From positions 620,001 to 684,000 of the forward strand of contig NC_080577.1 of NCBI RefSeq assembly GCF_029962835.1: 64,000 nt of DNA, read 5' to 3'. Position numbers and translations under genes: made by a program. Below are positions 11,201 to 22,974 of this stretch, piece after piece. The first letter of the stretch is position 1, and the number at the start of each line of letters is the position of its first letter. The notes below the pieces were generated by a model that saw nothing but the letters and a program-made list of their open reading frames with translations, made no database searches and was not told the DNA's origin. This DNA is from Magnolia sinica (lineage: Eukaryota > Streptophyta > Magnoliopsida > Magnoliales > Magnoliaceae).

Positions 11201-14200
11201 GGGATTTCCAGCTGACAAGGTGAGTCTCATCCTCTGGTGGCTTGATCTCTATGTTGTAAGGGAATAGAAGGCTGAGCTTCTCATCCACCTCTCCATAATC
11301 ATTACCCGGATCCAACATCCTTGAACCAAGTATCAATACTGGCCCCGATAATTTCTTCAACATTTTCTGGAACAAGGTATATGCCCTTTGGGACCTAAGG
11401 AGGAGTTTTTCAACATCCCTGAGGTAGAGGATAAAGGGATTGGTTTTTGATACTGAGACCAGAACCTGCAGAGTGAAGCCAACGTTGATATGCACCCGTC
11501 AACGACTCCTAGAAATCTACTTAAACACAATCTGGAAGCTACATAAATAGTTTCTAACATCTTGAATCAAACTACCCATTTAGTCTTATAATACTCCAAG
11601 ACATAATTACAATGTCCTAAGGATGCATTATGATTGTTACAACCTACCACACAAGAAAAGGTACTACCTTGTAAAGTGACTGTATAAGAAGTTTCTCATC
11701 AAAAGACCAGCTGCTGGTGCGCTTGAGAGGAACTGAAATCAGAAGGATGGGTCATTTTCAAGCTATAGACATAGCATGTTTTTCAGCATGACTAAATATT
11801 TTAACCAATTTATTAGCCAGTTATTAGACATACAGCAGTTTTATCATCCTTTATCTCAAGTTCCTCCCCATACAAGAGAGCGCAGTGTCCTCTTTCTCTT
11901 ATTCCTACAGGAGCAAGTCTGACATAGCTGGGAATGCAAATACGAAGATAGGAGATACTGATGTGTGAAAGAGGGGTTCTTTTGCAGTTCAGGATTTGCT
12001 AGTCTGAAGAATGCCTAGAATGGATTGCCAACTTTAGGATCCTGTTGTTACTAACCTTAAACTCGGGAAAGTTCATATTAAAAACAACACTGTGGGGAGA
12101 TGGGAGAGAGCAAGCCAGAGAGAGGGGAGTGGTTACAACATAAATATTGGTGTGCAGTACAATATGTACAATTTTCCACATATGGCGATTTCTGATCAAT
12201 AAAAAACAATGTTTCTTTTATAAAGAAAGATAATTAAAAAAATAAAGATAAGGAAATAACCTACAAAGAATAGTTGAAAACAACGAAAAAAAGTGGAAGT
12301 GGAAATAGTTGAAGAAGAATAATATTGGTACTTCTGGAGAGAAGGATGTCAAGACACTTCAATGTTTTACGGAAAAATAAAATGACATAGAAAAAAAGGC
12401 ATTCAGAAGTATATGCTTGAAAATGGTAATTAGTAATAAATGGCAATCAACATTCGGAAGCATATACTAACAGGTATTTAAGAGATGGTTTTTCCCTAAC
12501 ACACCTAGTAGTTTTGACCATCCCAATGAAACCATCTAATTCCATAAGATCATTATTCTGTTTTATAGGGAATGATGTTAATGAAATAATTAAACTCTAA
12601 ACTCATGAAATGCTGCTAGCTCTATTGCCGATCATGAATATACCTACTAGGGGTTAATAAAAGGCAAAGTAAATGTGAAAGCAAGGCCTTAATCTGACTT
12701 GGAAGCATTGTTACAAAGTGCAAAACATTTTCATACAAAAGGCAATCTAATCAAATTCAACATTTATATCTCTAAAATCATCTTTAAGATCGCCACTAAG
12801 TTGGAACTTAGACTTGATTAACTATGACAATCAACCCACTTTTACTGTTACTTAGACTTGATTAACGATGACAATCAACCCACTTTTATTGCTACTTAGA
12901 CTCGATTAACTATGACAATCAACCCACTTTTATCGTCATTAAGGTAGCAAATTATAGTTTTATCACTTTCTTACTTAAAGAAAGAAAAATTATTAGGCTA
13001 GAAACCTGGATTGACAGGAGAGCATTGTGAAGCAAGGTTACTGATTTCAGCTGCAGCAGAAGCATTTCTACGAAGCTTTGGAGCATTATTAGGAGATTCA
13101 GATCCCCTGCAACCACATGGAGAAAAAACGATTCAAAGGCAAGAAGCTATAGGTAACTTAAGCCCTAGTCTTGCAAACCCCAAACATAAACCTCAATTGT
13201 TCTATACCTTGACCTTATATCCACACCACTGCTTTGCCTCCTTAATGTCCCTGCATCAAAACTCTTAATCAGATCTACAACAATATAGGTTGAACAAAAT
13301 AAACACTTGTGGGCAGCCAACATAAGACGTTACTAGAGAGAAGTAATTTCCCATAAACAGCATATATGTTTTTGAATGAGACATTTGACACTCATTGATG
13401 AGAATGTCACAAGCAATATTTCATCATTTTGCCTTCATTTTAGGGCCCGTTTGATTTTCCAAATCCTATGTAAATCCCACGTGGATAAGTACTTATTACT
13501 TTACATGGGATTTGGAAAATCAAACAGGCCCTAAAATGAAGGCAAAATGATGAAATATTGGTTGTGACATTCTCATCAATGAGTGTCAAATGTCCCATTC
13601 AAGAACATATATGTTGTTTATGGGAAATTACACTGGTTTAAATTTGTGGGCCCCACCGTGAGATGTATGATGTATATGTGCCGTCCATCCATTTTAGCAT
13701 TACATTTTGAGGCATGAGCCAAAAAATGAGGCAAATCCCACACTCAAGTGGCTCATAACAAAGGAAACAGTGCCCCCAAGAAGTTTTTAACAACAGGTGC
13801 TTGATTCCCTAAATCCTATGGTGTGGTCCACTTGAGCTTTGGATCAGCCTCATTTTTTGGTCAAAGCCACCCCACTCGAGCCCGGTGTGAAAATGCCCCC
13901 GCATTAAATACTAAGAAGGTCAATAATCCCATTCATAGATTTTTATATATGGGCACCAAAAGAACCAGGAATTTAGTTGCCACTAAGTAGAAAACTCATC
14001 ATGACCGCTGATTTGTGTTTAAATTTGTTCTAATCATTTTCTGAAAATTCAAGAATGCAGATTCAAAACAGAAGTACTTAAAAGAGAGGATTCCAAAGGA
14101 AAGGAGATATTTTAGATCATTATCTTAAAATTGTATATGTATCTGATTGAAACCGCAAGAAATAAAGATATTTTTTTTAAAATTAGAACAGCTATCCCTA

Positions 14201-17200
14201 ATCATTCTATGATTTAGAATTTTCAAGTGCACCCATTCACAGGTTATGTGGCTTTTTGGAAGAATTCTCAGAATACACCATGACCCTATTAGGCATTCAC
14301 AGAAACTATAACAGCAGACAAATGAAAACAATACTAGATGTGTGTACTAAATAACATATGACAAAGGACAATAAAAGGTTTCATTAATATGGATACCAGC
14401 TTTGAATTTTTAATAAAGATATCTCTAAAAAACATTATTCACCAGCCATAAGATATTGCCGAACCCAAATGTTGTTGCAGAAGAAGAAACTGTTCTTTCT
14501 TTAATACCTCTGGGTTCCTCTCTTGATGGAAGCATTGAAAATGATCCAAATAAATTAGACATCTGCTCCATTGCAGCCTCAGAGATGGACCTCTTGAACG
14601 ACTGCAACAAATAGAAAAAAGAGAAAGAAAAAGGAATTGCAACTTTATGAGTGAAAAAATTGTACTCTTCTTGAACATGGCAGGTAAATTCGTCCCTCAA
14701 ATAAAAGCATAATATTACATGATAAAAAATTAAGTAACTGAAGGAAATGAATAACATAAAAGTTTTATGCAATCACAGCACAAATAGAAAATGTATATGC
14801 ATTCACATGAAAAGTCATGAGTAAATTGGAATTCAGAATGAAGCAAGATAAAGTTGACCATCAGCAGTGTTTTGATTGACAAGAGAGAATTTCATAAACA
14901 ACACAAGAAACCACATAGTGAATTCTTACTGATTCTTTATTGGGACTTCCATATTTGCACTGCATCTGTAACAGAACACAGTGGAAAACATTAGCATGAT
15001 AAACAGGTCGAAACCAAGGAAAACAACAATGGTAGCTTTCTTTTCTGAACAGCAAAGCAACAGTGGTAACTCTTACCTTTAGTGAAAAGTCGGTTACATC
15101 TAGCAATAGCAACTTGGCTTCGAAATAATGGGCCAAAGCTTTCGCAAGCATTTGCTGGTAAAGCTCTTCAAAATTGAAAATTCACAGTTAGCTTTGATCA
15201 TAAAATAGTATAAACATGAATGACTCACAAGCCAAACCCATTAGGGGATTTTTCCCAGATAACATACCAGCAGGACCTGAGAGCAAAATTGCCTGACTTG
15301 CAGGAGAGAGATTTCTAGTATACTTAGAAAATTCAGCTTGCTTCAAATGAACATATGCTGCACTTGTCAATAACACCCGTGTCTGCTCACTGCCATAATT
15401 ATCAACAGCACAAGGATCATGGATTAAAATTCTGGTATGGTGCCCGACTTGGTCTTTTCCACGGTCAGGGTTGTGTACCAATAATCGTGCAAATAGGAGG
15501 AGTTGCACCAAGTCACTACCAAATTTTACTTTACATGATCTGTATGACTCAGTCAATGATGACAACTCATATTGGTGATAAGGACAAGTAACACTGCATG
15601 TCACCAATGCGGATGAGTCATACCACCAATTTTGATGATTCACACTATGCATGGTGCTGATATGGATGAGTTGCACTATGCATAGTGCTGATACAGCACA
15701 TTGTGCAACTCGGCTGAGTCAGAATGAGTTCTAACTACTTAATGGGTTGTTATCATCTTGTCTAGAGCCGATATCAAATCAACTTGGTATCAGACAATAT
15801 TTTTAAAACTATGACAGAGTTATCAGAATTCAATACAATCTGGAAAAAGAAAATTAAAGAGATATATACTGCATGAACTTTCGGAAGGTATAGCTCATAC
15901 TAAAAAGCTAACAAGAAAACTGCCAGCATATGCTCTTCTATCCCTAGTGAAGGACATGTTTGGAAGTCCCTGAAATGTTATGAGGGTATACTATAGATGC
16001 CAAGAGAGTCTATGATGCGGACACCAGGCCATTCAAAGTATATCAACACAGGAGGCGTGCGTTCCCCGTGTCAATATGGTTAGATGACAGATACGGGTCG
16101 GGTCTCTAGAGGTTGAAGACCTTACACATGTGTTCGTGACATGTGTAAGTTGCTTAGAAGAGACATTTGGACCATTAGATCGCGAGGAGGGTGTGATCGG
16201 ACTGTTGGATCGTCACGGCCCACCTTCACGGTACTATCATCGGAGCCCATCGGGCATCTTAAATTTACATTTAGTTTATGAACATTTGAATTAATTAAGT
16301 TTTGAGATAGTTTGTACGCAATTTTGTGTGAATTTCTTCTTTTTTTTTGAAACTTTTTTTAGTAGGGGTATTTTGGTAATTTCATGTAATTACTAATTTA
16401 TAAGGGTTGCCCTAAACCCATAGCAAGTTATGTGATGTTTATGGAAAAAAAAAGAGCTTTTTGCTTCTGACGATTTCGTCTTCGACTTCTAGTGATTGGA
16501 AGAGGGCGTGTGGCGTAGGTAAACGATTTTTCATCCCCTACTTCTTTCTTCTTCTCTCTTTTCTCAAGGTAATCTTTTCTTTAACCCCATTCTCTTCCTT
16601 TTCTCCTAAAATCTTTAGATCTAGAAGCCAAATCTTGTTTCTTTTTATCTAAATCATTAGATCTCAAAAAATTTTCATCCCCACATAAAACCCATCACCT
16701 AAATCTCAATTTAAAGAACCACCAATTCTTTTCTAAATTTTCCAGATTTCCCAATCCAGGAAATTCTCATTTTTCTGGATTAGAAAATCCAATTGGATCG
16801 TTAGACGGACCTATTGCAAGACGAAAGTTCTATCTTTCGCCGGATCCAACTAAATTCAGATTTTAAGATTCAATACTTCATGTTTGTGATGGATGGCCCT
16901 AATCAATGCTATATTAACCTTATTTCTTTCTTGTGTTTATGATGTATAAAGCAGGCTGATATTTATTTGTTTTTTAAGATTGCATGAATCTGCCCCTTTT
17001 CAAATAACATGCTCATTTAGGGTTGGATTAGACCGTCCGACATCAATCTAAGAAGATTATTTGGTGATAGACTATTGCATATTCAACCAGTTTGTGTGCA
17101 TGTGCTCTAACATATCAAAGAACAGCATTGCTCATCTCCTACAATCAGATGACACACAGATATGATGCCTTTCACTCTCAAGGGTTAGAAGGTTTTGTGT

Positions 17201-18792
17201 TCTCACCCTATGACAGTCTATTTTCTACATCATCCACTTTGCAGTTTGATCATTTCCTACACGTAGTAACTCCCCGAAACTTTATTTTCACTATGACTGG
17301 ATCCATCAAACTATTGGATTTTCTTCTTCTTCTTCTTCTTCCTTTGTATAAATTTACCGCAAAAGTATGTTATTAATCATATAATTTTTCATTCAATGTT
17401 GCTGATACTTACAAGAGAACAACTGGATTTAATTCACCTTCATTTCATCCATGGTTTGTCATATCTTGATCATGGAGATGGTTCTTGACTTTTACATAAA
17501 AATTAACCAATTACAATTCAACTACTTAATTTTGATCAACAAACAACAAACAACTAGAGGATTTATACTATTTTAATCAGATGATAGAAGAGAATATGAG
17601 GATGCATATATCATTTATAAGATTCTCATCAGCGTGAATGAAGAAAGTACAAGTTATGGACTGTTTGAACACAACCCTTGTGATCTTCCCTTTTGAAGCA
17701 GAGCAAATTGTGCTTATTGGCAGATGCAGACAAAATATAGAATAACTGCTGTTTAAACATGATCTGTCCTCCAAAACCAAACTGATTGCTTGATTATTCT
17801 TCCTCTTCTGGAGTTAAGTGAGTTGGGGACTTGGATCTAACCCACGACATTAACATTGAAATAACAATCATTTACCACTAGGGACAATCTAAGACCCCTC
17901 TCTGGTGTTCCAGTAAATTTGGAATGCTTCTTTCCTTTTCTTTAATCATTTCAATTAGTATCTAGTCAAGTTTAGCAAGCCAAGAGTGACATATGATGAT
18001 CACCAAAAGGAAGATTAAGATCAGGGATTAAATTCCAGATTTTCTACACTAGAACAGAGCCGGGTGGCAAATCATTTATCTCACCTCGTAGTTGGAAACC
18101 TAAAAGGACCAACAACAACAAAAATAAAAAAACACCACTCAACAAAAAAAATGAGAAGATGGAAATATCTACAATGCGAATCAGAGTCAAAGAAGCAACA
18201 CCAGAGAATCAATTCAAAGGGAGAAATCCCCCCTGAAAAAAAAAAATAATAAGTAGAGGATAGGCAGAAGCAGGACAAAACCCATTGATTTAGAAACCCC
18301 AAAAGAAAAATTCGCATGAAAGTTACCACAACCTATTATTAAATAACCAATCTGTCTATAAGCCTTGAAACTCAAACCAAATAATTGTAATATATAATTA
18401 AAAATATAAAATAATGAAGAGATAGGATTTTCTATTATCTACACAGAAAACAACATCTTCTTCCATTCTGGAGCCCTCGTGATGCTTAAAGAAACATGTT
18501 ATAGAAACTAATGCATCCAAAGGAATGCAATAATAGATGACAAAGGGAATGGACAAGATAAGAATGCAACCTCCCCATACCTGAGGTAGTATGGGAATTC
18601 ATCGAACTTGACGCTGCTATCTCTACCATCGATGACCTGTCGCAGCAGCTCCTGCTCAATTCGCTCAGTGGTCACACCTGTGGAAGAACTTGATGTCGTC
18701 CATTTGCTTACTGCCTGCCCAGAAGCCAAGCCAAGCCCCACACCAACACCGAGCCCGACACCCAGTGCCGACATGAGAATTTGCTTATCCAT
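8295..18792 (-). CDS. Membrane-anchored AAA+ ATPase, MSP1/DAA1-like, 16 exons
   Basis: Exons (5' to 3'): 18581-18792, 15268-15389, 15077-15165, 14930-14965, 14508-14601, 13208-13250, 13006-13106, 11668-11732, 10969-11465, 10789-10876, 10554-10700, 9846-10414, 9638-9776, 9494-9562, 9267-9398, 8295-8408. Every junction is GT-AG and every phase matches, giving 2517 nt (838 aa plus stop). The family is usually about 820-840 aa. ATG 18792 is the first in-frame ATG. Residues 6-25 form a Gly-rich hydrophobic segment (LGVGLGVGVGLGLASGQ). A variable linker (PKLRRNASAAAEISNLAS) and a conserved domain (RTSSWSFDEKLL, GPVLILGSR) follow. The AAA+ module has Walker A GPPGTGKT (566-573), Walker B IIFVDEVD (621-628), sensor AATN (669-672) and arginine finger RRFERR (683-688). 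MSP1 relatives extract tail-anchored or misplaced proteins from membranes using ATP; that this one does so is inference. From memory the closest Arabidopsis relatives are At5g52882, At4g28000 and At1g64110 (DAA1). The gene appears intact. Confidence 0.93.
12807..12938. repeat. Three 44-bp tandem repeats
   Basis: Units start at 12807, 12851 and 12895. Each contains CTTAGACTYGATTAAC followed by GACAATCAACCCACTTTTA, with a few substitutions. They lie in intron 7 of the AAA ATPase gene. Confidence 0.9.
13344..13630. repeat. 287-bp foldback (inverted repeat) in an ATPase intron
   Basis: The left arm 13344-13465 begins TAATTTCCCATAAACA. The right arm 13508-13630 ends TGTTTATGGGAAATTA. Arms of about 120 bases pair almost perfectly. 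The central 13441-13533 looks like a small MITE with ends TAGGGCCCGTTTGATTTTCC and its reverse complement. The pairing runs about 100 bases beyond these MITE ends on each side, so intron flank was duplicated in inverted orientation around it. RNA from this stretch would form a long hairpin. Confidence 0.88.
13653..13865. repeat. Shortened copy of the CCGTCCATCC element
   Basis: Contains GTGGGCCCCACCGTGAGATG, GCCGTCCATCCATTTTA, GGAAACAGTG and TGGTGTGGTCCACTTGAG in the family's order, but the right end is lost. It is joined directly to a TRIM fragment, in intron 5 of the ATPase gene. Confidence 0.6.
13866..13907 (-). mobile_element. TRIM LTR fragment
   Basis: Matches the end of the TRIM LTR found at 59-919: CCACCCCACTCGAGCC, then GGTGTGAAAATGCCCCC and GCATTAA. 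Only about 42 bases remain. Confidence 0.7.
15390..18580. other. Large intron 1 of the ATPase gene
   Basis: Nothing convincingly coding was found in 3.2 kb. It holds repeated ATGCATRGTGCTGATA words near 15640-15695, a (CTT)n run at about 17320-17341 and A/T-rich stretches. The piece at 16000-16250 looks transposon-derived but was not assigned. Confidence 0.6.
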
Positions 18793-19680
18793 CACCTCCA
18801 ACGTCTTGGAACCTTAAACCTTGCCTCCGAAACTTCACGCTCCCTCTCCCTATGCTTAACATGCAAAGAACCCAACCAAATCTCAGAAAGAAAGAACTTC
18901 TTTTCTTTAGACAAAGACAAAACTCCTAATTTAAAAGACAAACCAGACTAGAATCATTTATTGATCAGCGGAGATGAATATTTATTTATTTCTTCTTATT
19001 TGAAGTTCTGGACTCAGTTTCAAGAAGGAATGAGAGATTTTACAAAGAAAATCTCCCCCCGACGAAGTAGGTAATGAAAGGTTGATGGAGATGAAATTCA
19101 TTCCGACCAAAGAGATTATAACAGAAAGTACAACATTTTTGTAAATATTTTCAGGCCAGGAATAGTAATATAGCAGGTAGAGAGGAAATAATCGAGCAAA
19201 CAGAGATTTTCACTAGAAATGGAAGAGATTCAGGAGCTAATGAGACTGATTTCAACAGAAGACGATCCGGTTCAAGTTCATCAACGAATTCGAAAGTTTG
19301 GTTTCTTGAACTAATTTCAATAGGAAAAACACATGTTTGATACTTATACAGTATATTTAAAAAAAAAAAAAAAAGAAAAGAAATGATAATCAATCAAATG
19401 GATGGGAAGTTGGTAATTCGGATACCCGAAAAAAAAGAAGAACGATTCTCGTTTCCAAACCGATTTTGAGAGGGAATTGGATAGTCGGTTATGAAGTACA
19501 AAAAATTAAATCTGGAAATCAAAGACAATAATTATCGGCAGAATCTAGAGGGAGAGACCAGACCGATCGATTTTGTTGAAATTCCGACACGATATCTCGT
19601 TTACTTGAGTAGAAAGATTCTCTCACTTGTTTTCAGTTATTCCTATCCGTGGAAGATGGCAAACACTCTCACTCTCTCGC
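18793..19680. other. Upstream region of the ATPase gene
   Basis: This is the spacer between the ATPase start codon (18792, minus) and the palindromic TATA at 19681. It should hold the ATPase 5' UTR and promoter. The minus strand has only a weak TATA-like AATAAATAAATATT near 18974-18988. No open gene is seen. Confidence 0.4.
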
Positions 19681-19690
19681 CTATATATAG
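19681..19690 (+). promoter_or_regulatory. Palindromic TATA box
   Basis: The sequence GCCTATATATAGGC reads the same on both strands. It stands 180 bases before the ATG at 19870, which suits a plant core promoter for that frame. By symmetry it could also serve transcription toward the ATPase gene, about 890 bases away. Confidence 0.45.
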
Positions 19691-19869
19691 GCGCCGTTTG
19701 TCGCGGATCCCGAACCCCCGTAAAGATTCGCCGTAAAGCAGACGGACCCTCGCTTTCCGACTTTCCGATCGCCGGAAAATGAGATTTTGTGGTACGGAGT
19801 CGTTATTTGGAAGGAAGAGGAGCTTCCCGCTTTTTAAGGCTCCCCTTGTCGGTTTTTGAGTTTTTGAAG

Positions 19870-20040
19870 ATGAAGGGCCCTCGTCTCCTGCTTTTGACGT
19901 CCTTCACAACCATTTTGACGTTCTCTTTGACGCTTTTTCTTTTTCTCTTTCTTTTTCATTCTTCCATCCCTTCCCGACCATCCGTGGTAGCTCCCGTAGA
20001 CTCTCCAGGGAGTGGTGCGAAAGCTTACAAAAGCTATTGA
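19870..20040 (+). CDS. Short membrane or secreted protein, or first exon (unidentified)
   Basis: This is a 56-codon frame starting MKGPRLLLLTSF. A hydrophobic Leu/Phe-rich stretch of about 25 residues (roughly 4-30) follows the basic N-terminus. A Ser/Pro-rich tail (SSIPSRPSVVAPVDSPGSG) follows before the stop. This looks like a signal peptide or type II signal anchor, as at the start of Golgi glycosyltransferases and similar proteins. A TATA box lies 180 bases upstream and the local sequence is GC-richer than its surroundings, as for a 5' leader. No downstream exon could be joined convincingly, so it may be a tiny protein, the first exon of a gene cut off by later insertions, or chance. No function is assigned. 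Confidence 0.3.
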   Translation: MKGPRLLLLTSFTTILTFSLTLFLFLFLFHSSIPSRPSVVAPVDSPGSGAKAYKSY

Positions 20041-20249
20041 ACCCTCTCGGTACGCCCAAAAGGCTTTGAACCCAGGACCAGTAATAAGCCTCGCGCTCTG
20101 GCGGTTCGTAGAGAGCTGTATACGGTCATTAGACTTACCTACCCGGACTCTCTGTGGGCCCAGTTACATGTCCGTGTTAATACTCCCTCCATCAGTTTTG
20201 GGTCCAAAACTCAAGTGGGTCAATGGAAACGGCTACCACTGAAACCTCA

Positions 20250-20960
20250 TCTTCATAAACATATGCCATCTAACCTCTTCATAACGTACTTGTGACTAAG
20301 ATGAAGGGAAAACAGAAATAGCAGTCAGATTTTTCAAAATGATTTCAATAATAAGTGTTGAATACTAGCTTCTTCTTTTTCCTTTTTTTCTTTTTTTTCT
20401 TTTTTTTTTTTTTGTGGTGTGGCCCACTTGAGTCTTAGATCTGTCTTATTAACGAGTTCTCATCCTAATGAGTTGGCAAACTGATAAACTAAGTGAATTT
20501 CAATGGATGAGTAAGACAGAGGTTTGATTCCAAGGCGACATTGGCTGTCATATCTGCAAGTCTCACCCAAAACCAGAAAATCAGATTGGTTGAACACTTG
20601 GACTCACGGAATAGTGGACACTTTCAACCATTAGTCCGCAAATTAGTTGTTTGTTTATGTTTGGATTTAAGACTCTACACTCCACCAGACTATCAAAGTT
20701 TTAGCTTGCATGCTAGGCGTATAACTTTCGGAGCACATGCATATCAACCACTACGTACACTTCCCCAGAGTATCAAAGTTTTCTCTTGTTTATTTTTTAT
20801 CACCTTAATGCCACGTTAACTTTGGTGAGCGCACATACTATGGATCCGCATGCGCAGATGGTTTGATGAGATTGGGCATTAGCACGATAAAAAATTCCAC
20901 ACCTTGGGCTATCCACGATGGGACCTACAGATCAAACGGTCCCAATCGATAACGATGGTT
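20250..20960. other. Intergenic, no gene seen
   Basis: Contains poly-T near 20390-20413 followed by TGGTGTGGCCCACTTGAGTC, a scrap of the CCGTCCATCC element. The piece at 20480-20545 vaguely resembles a SINE head. Confidence 0.3.
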
Positions 20961-20973
20961 CCACGTAGGGTGG

Positions 20974-20982
20974 TTATATAAG
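20974..20982 (+). promoter_or_regulatory. Possible TATA box with tiny downstream ORF
   Basis: TTATATAAG is followed 75 bases later by an ATG (21057) that opens a 26-codon frame ending at TAG 21135-21137. No protein family is recognised. It could be a non-coding transcript or chance. Confidence 0.2.
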
Positions 20983-21555
20983 AGGAAGACAACAGTTTGG
21001 AGTGGTTTGGTGAAGTAGAAAAGCAGACATCTGTTCAGCTACAGACATAAGAAAAATGAAAGAGACGGACGTAGATAGCCAGCCAGCCAGCAAGCAAGCC
21101 GAGCCAAGAAAGCCGAAGGAAAAGATGGGATTTTAGATCCGCTCCTTTCTGCCCCCTCTTTCTTTCTTTCTTTCTTTTCTATACTTTACAGGCAGTCCAC
21201 GAGCTCCTAAAGTTTTATAGCATGTTTCTCCATTTTTTGCTTTCCACGTGTCTTGCAACTCAACCTACCATGGGCGGCGGCAATGTATATAATTCTTTAT
21301 TTTATTTGAATTTCCTTCCCTTGCAACGTTGTACCGTAAGTTTGCTGTGCAACATTTTTCGTGTTCGTTCATAACATGCATAAGTGTAGTACCCTTTGCT
21401 GGGCCTTGATCCAAAAATCTTGATGGTTTAACACTCATCTGGGACATCCCAAGGAATTTATAACTAAAAACTCTAAATTCATGTGACATGAGACATGGGA
21501 CACATGAGTATAGAATATCCTCGTGTTGGAGTTATTCTCTCATATAGGAGAGGCA

Positions 21556-21559
<4 letters not shown>

Positions 21560-21602
<43 letters not shown>
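21560..21602. repeat. (TA)n microsatellite
   Basis: About 21 uninterrupted TA units in intergenic DNA. Confidence 0.95.
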
Positions 21603-21604
<2 letters not shown>

Positions 21605-22760
21605 AATCTGTTTCCTCTGCTTATCACAAGTATAATTGAACCACATCACCACAAACTGTATTTAATGTAGCAGTGCAATCTTGCTTGTTATAATTTAAGT
21701 GGACCATATAATCACACACTACATTTAATGCAGCAATGCTTACATGGTCAGCAATGACATAGACCAATCACAATACAGTAAAGCAGGATTTTTCAACTTG
21801 TGACAAACAGAGGACATGTCTTCTATATATAAATGGATTGGATGGCATATAAGTGCCACAGTGGGTCCTGCACAAGATGATTCCATCCCAACAGTTTAAC
21901 GTGGCGTATCCTACTTAAGTTTTCAGTAATCATGGTTGGTAGGTTCAATGACTAGAACAAGGCAAGGTACCTGATGGACATGATGAATCTCATGAAGGTT
22001 CCACCCAAGTGGCTTTCAGTTTTCAAAAGTTCAATAGTAACCCAGTAGTTACCGGGCACACAGTAACTCCATGTGCAGATATAGCCAGTGTGTAAGGCCC
22101 TTCTTTTATAGCATTATGATAAGCATAAGCTTATTATCTAAGAACACATTTTATGTGGGGTTCATCTTAGCATGTGTATGGCATGTAACACTTCCCTCCA
22201 TCGTATTCACCCTACCAAGAAAGTGGTGTTTTTTTTTAAAAAAAAATTTTACAAAGTGGTGAGAAGGTGAGCAAACTCAGTATATGATCATTGATCTGAG
22301 TCATTTAGAGGATGTGCACACAATATGTATATACAACTATGCCAAAAATATAATTTAACTAGGCTTCATGTAAGAAACACATAATATACACATAAATACA
22401 TTGGCACGTTAGAATCCGGTGTCAGAGAAAAAAAAAAAAAAAGGAATGGGAAACGAAGAAGACAGGCCAATGCGGGTGGTGTGGGCCAAACACGTTGTTG
22501 ACAGAGATGGACAATGGCTAAAGCTAGATATATTAAAGATAGGAAAGGAGAGCTGCCGCATACATCTGATGGTCCAACAATCCCATGATCAAAGACGGTG
22601 GAGATGGATGGATGAGATGGCTGATGAACGAATAATGGAAGTGCTGCATAGGTTGACAACGATGGAAGGATACAACAGGGGACGACTAGGTTCAAAGGCC
22701 AGAACCACAATCTGATAGAATGGAGAGAAGATGAAGAAATTCAGTGTATCATTTGTCTAA
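21603..22760. other. Intergenic, no gene seen
   Basis: A frame at 22419-22715 begins in a poly-A run and has no recognisable domain. Nothing else stands out. Confidence 0.35.
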
Positions 22761-22761
22761 G

Positions 22762-22974
22762 GAATTGTTTGGATGCCTATTAACATTTTTAACTTGTAAA
22801 TAAGTTACACAGTGAAAGTGAAATTCCAGATTAAGTAAAATTTTAAGTTGTTTACAGCTTGTGACAATGTATAGGTAAATTCATCTGTCCAAACACCACC
22901 TTTAAGTGAGTTATTTATAAATTCTTTACAATTTATTAAAAAAAAAAAAAAAGACTACAAGCATCCAAACCACA
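22762..22974. mobile_element. MITE with TTGTTTGGATGC ends
   Basis: The left end TTGTTTGGATGC and right end GCATCCAAACCA are near-perfect inverted repeats bounding about 213 bp of AT-rich, non-coding DNA. This is the general form of small hAT- or PIF-type MITEs. No clear target duplication was seen. Confidence 0.5.

Noticed and set aside
22419-22715. 98-codon plus-strand frame
   Set aside because: It starts in a poly-A run, has a competing frame on the other strand and contains no known motif.
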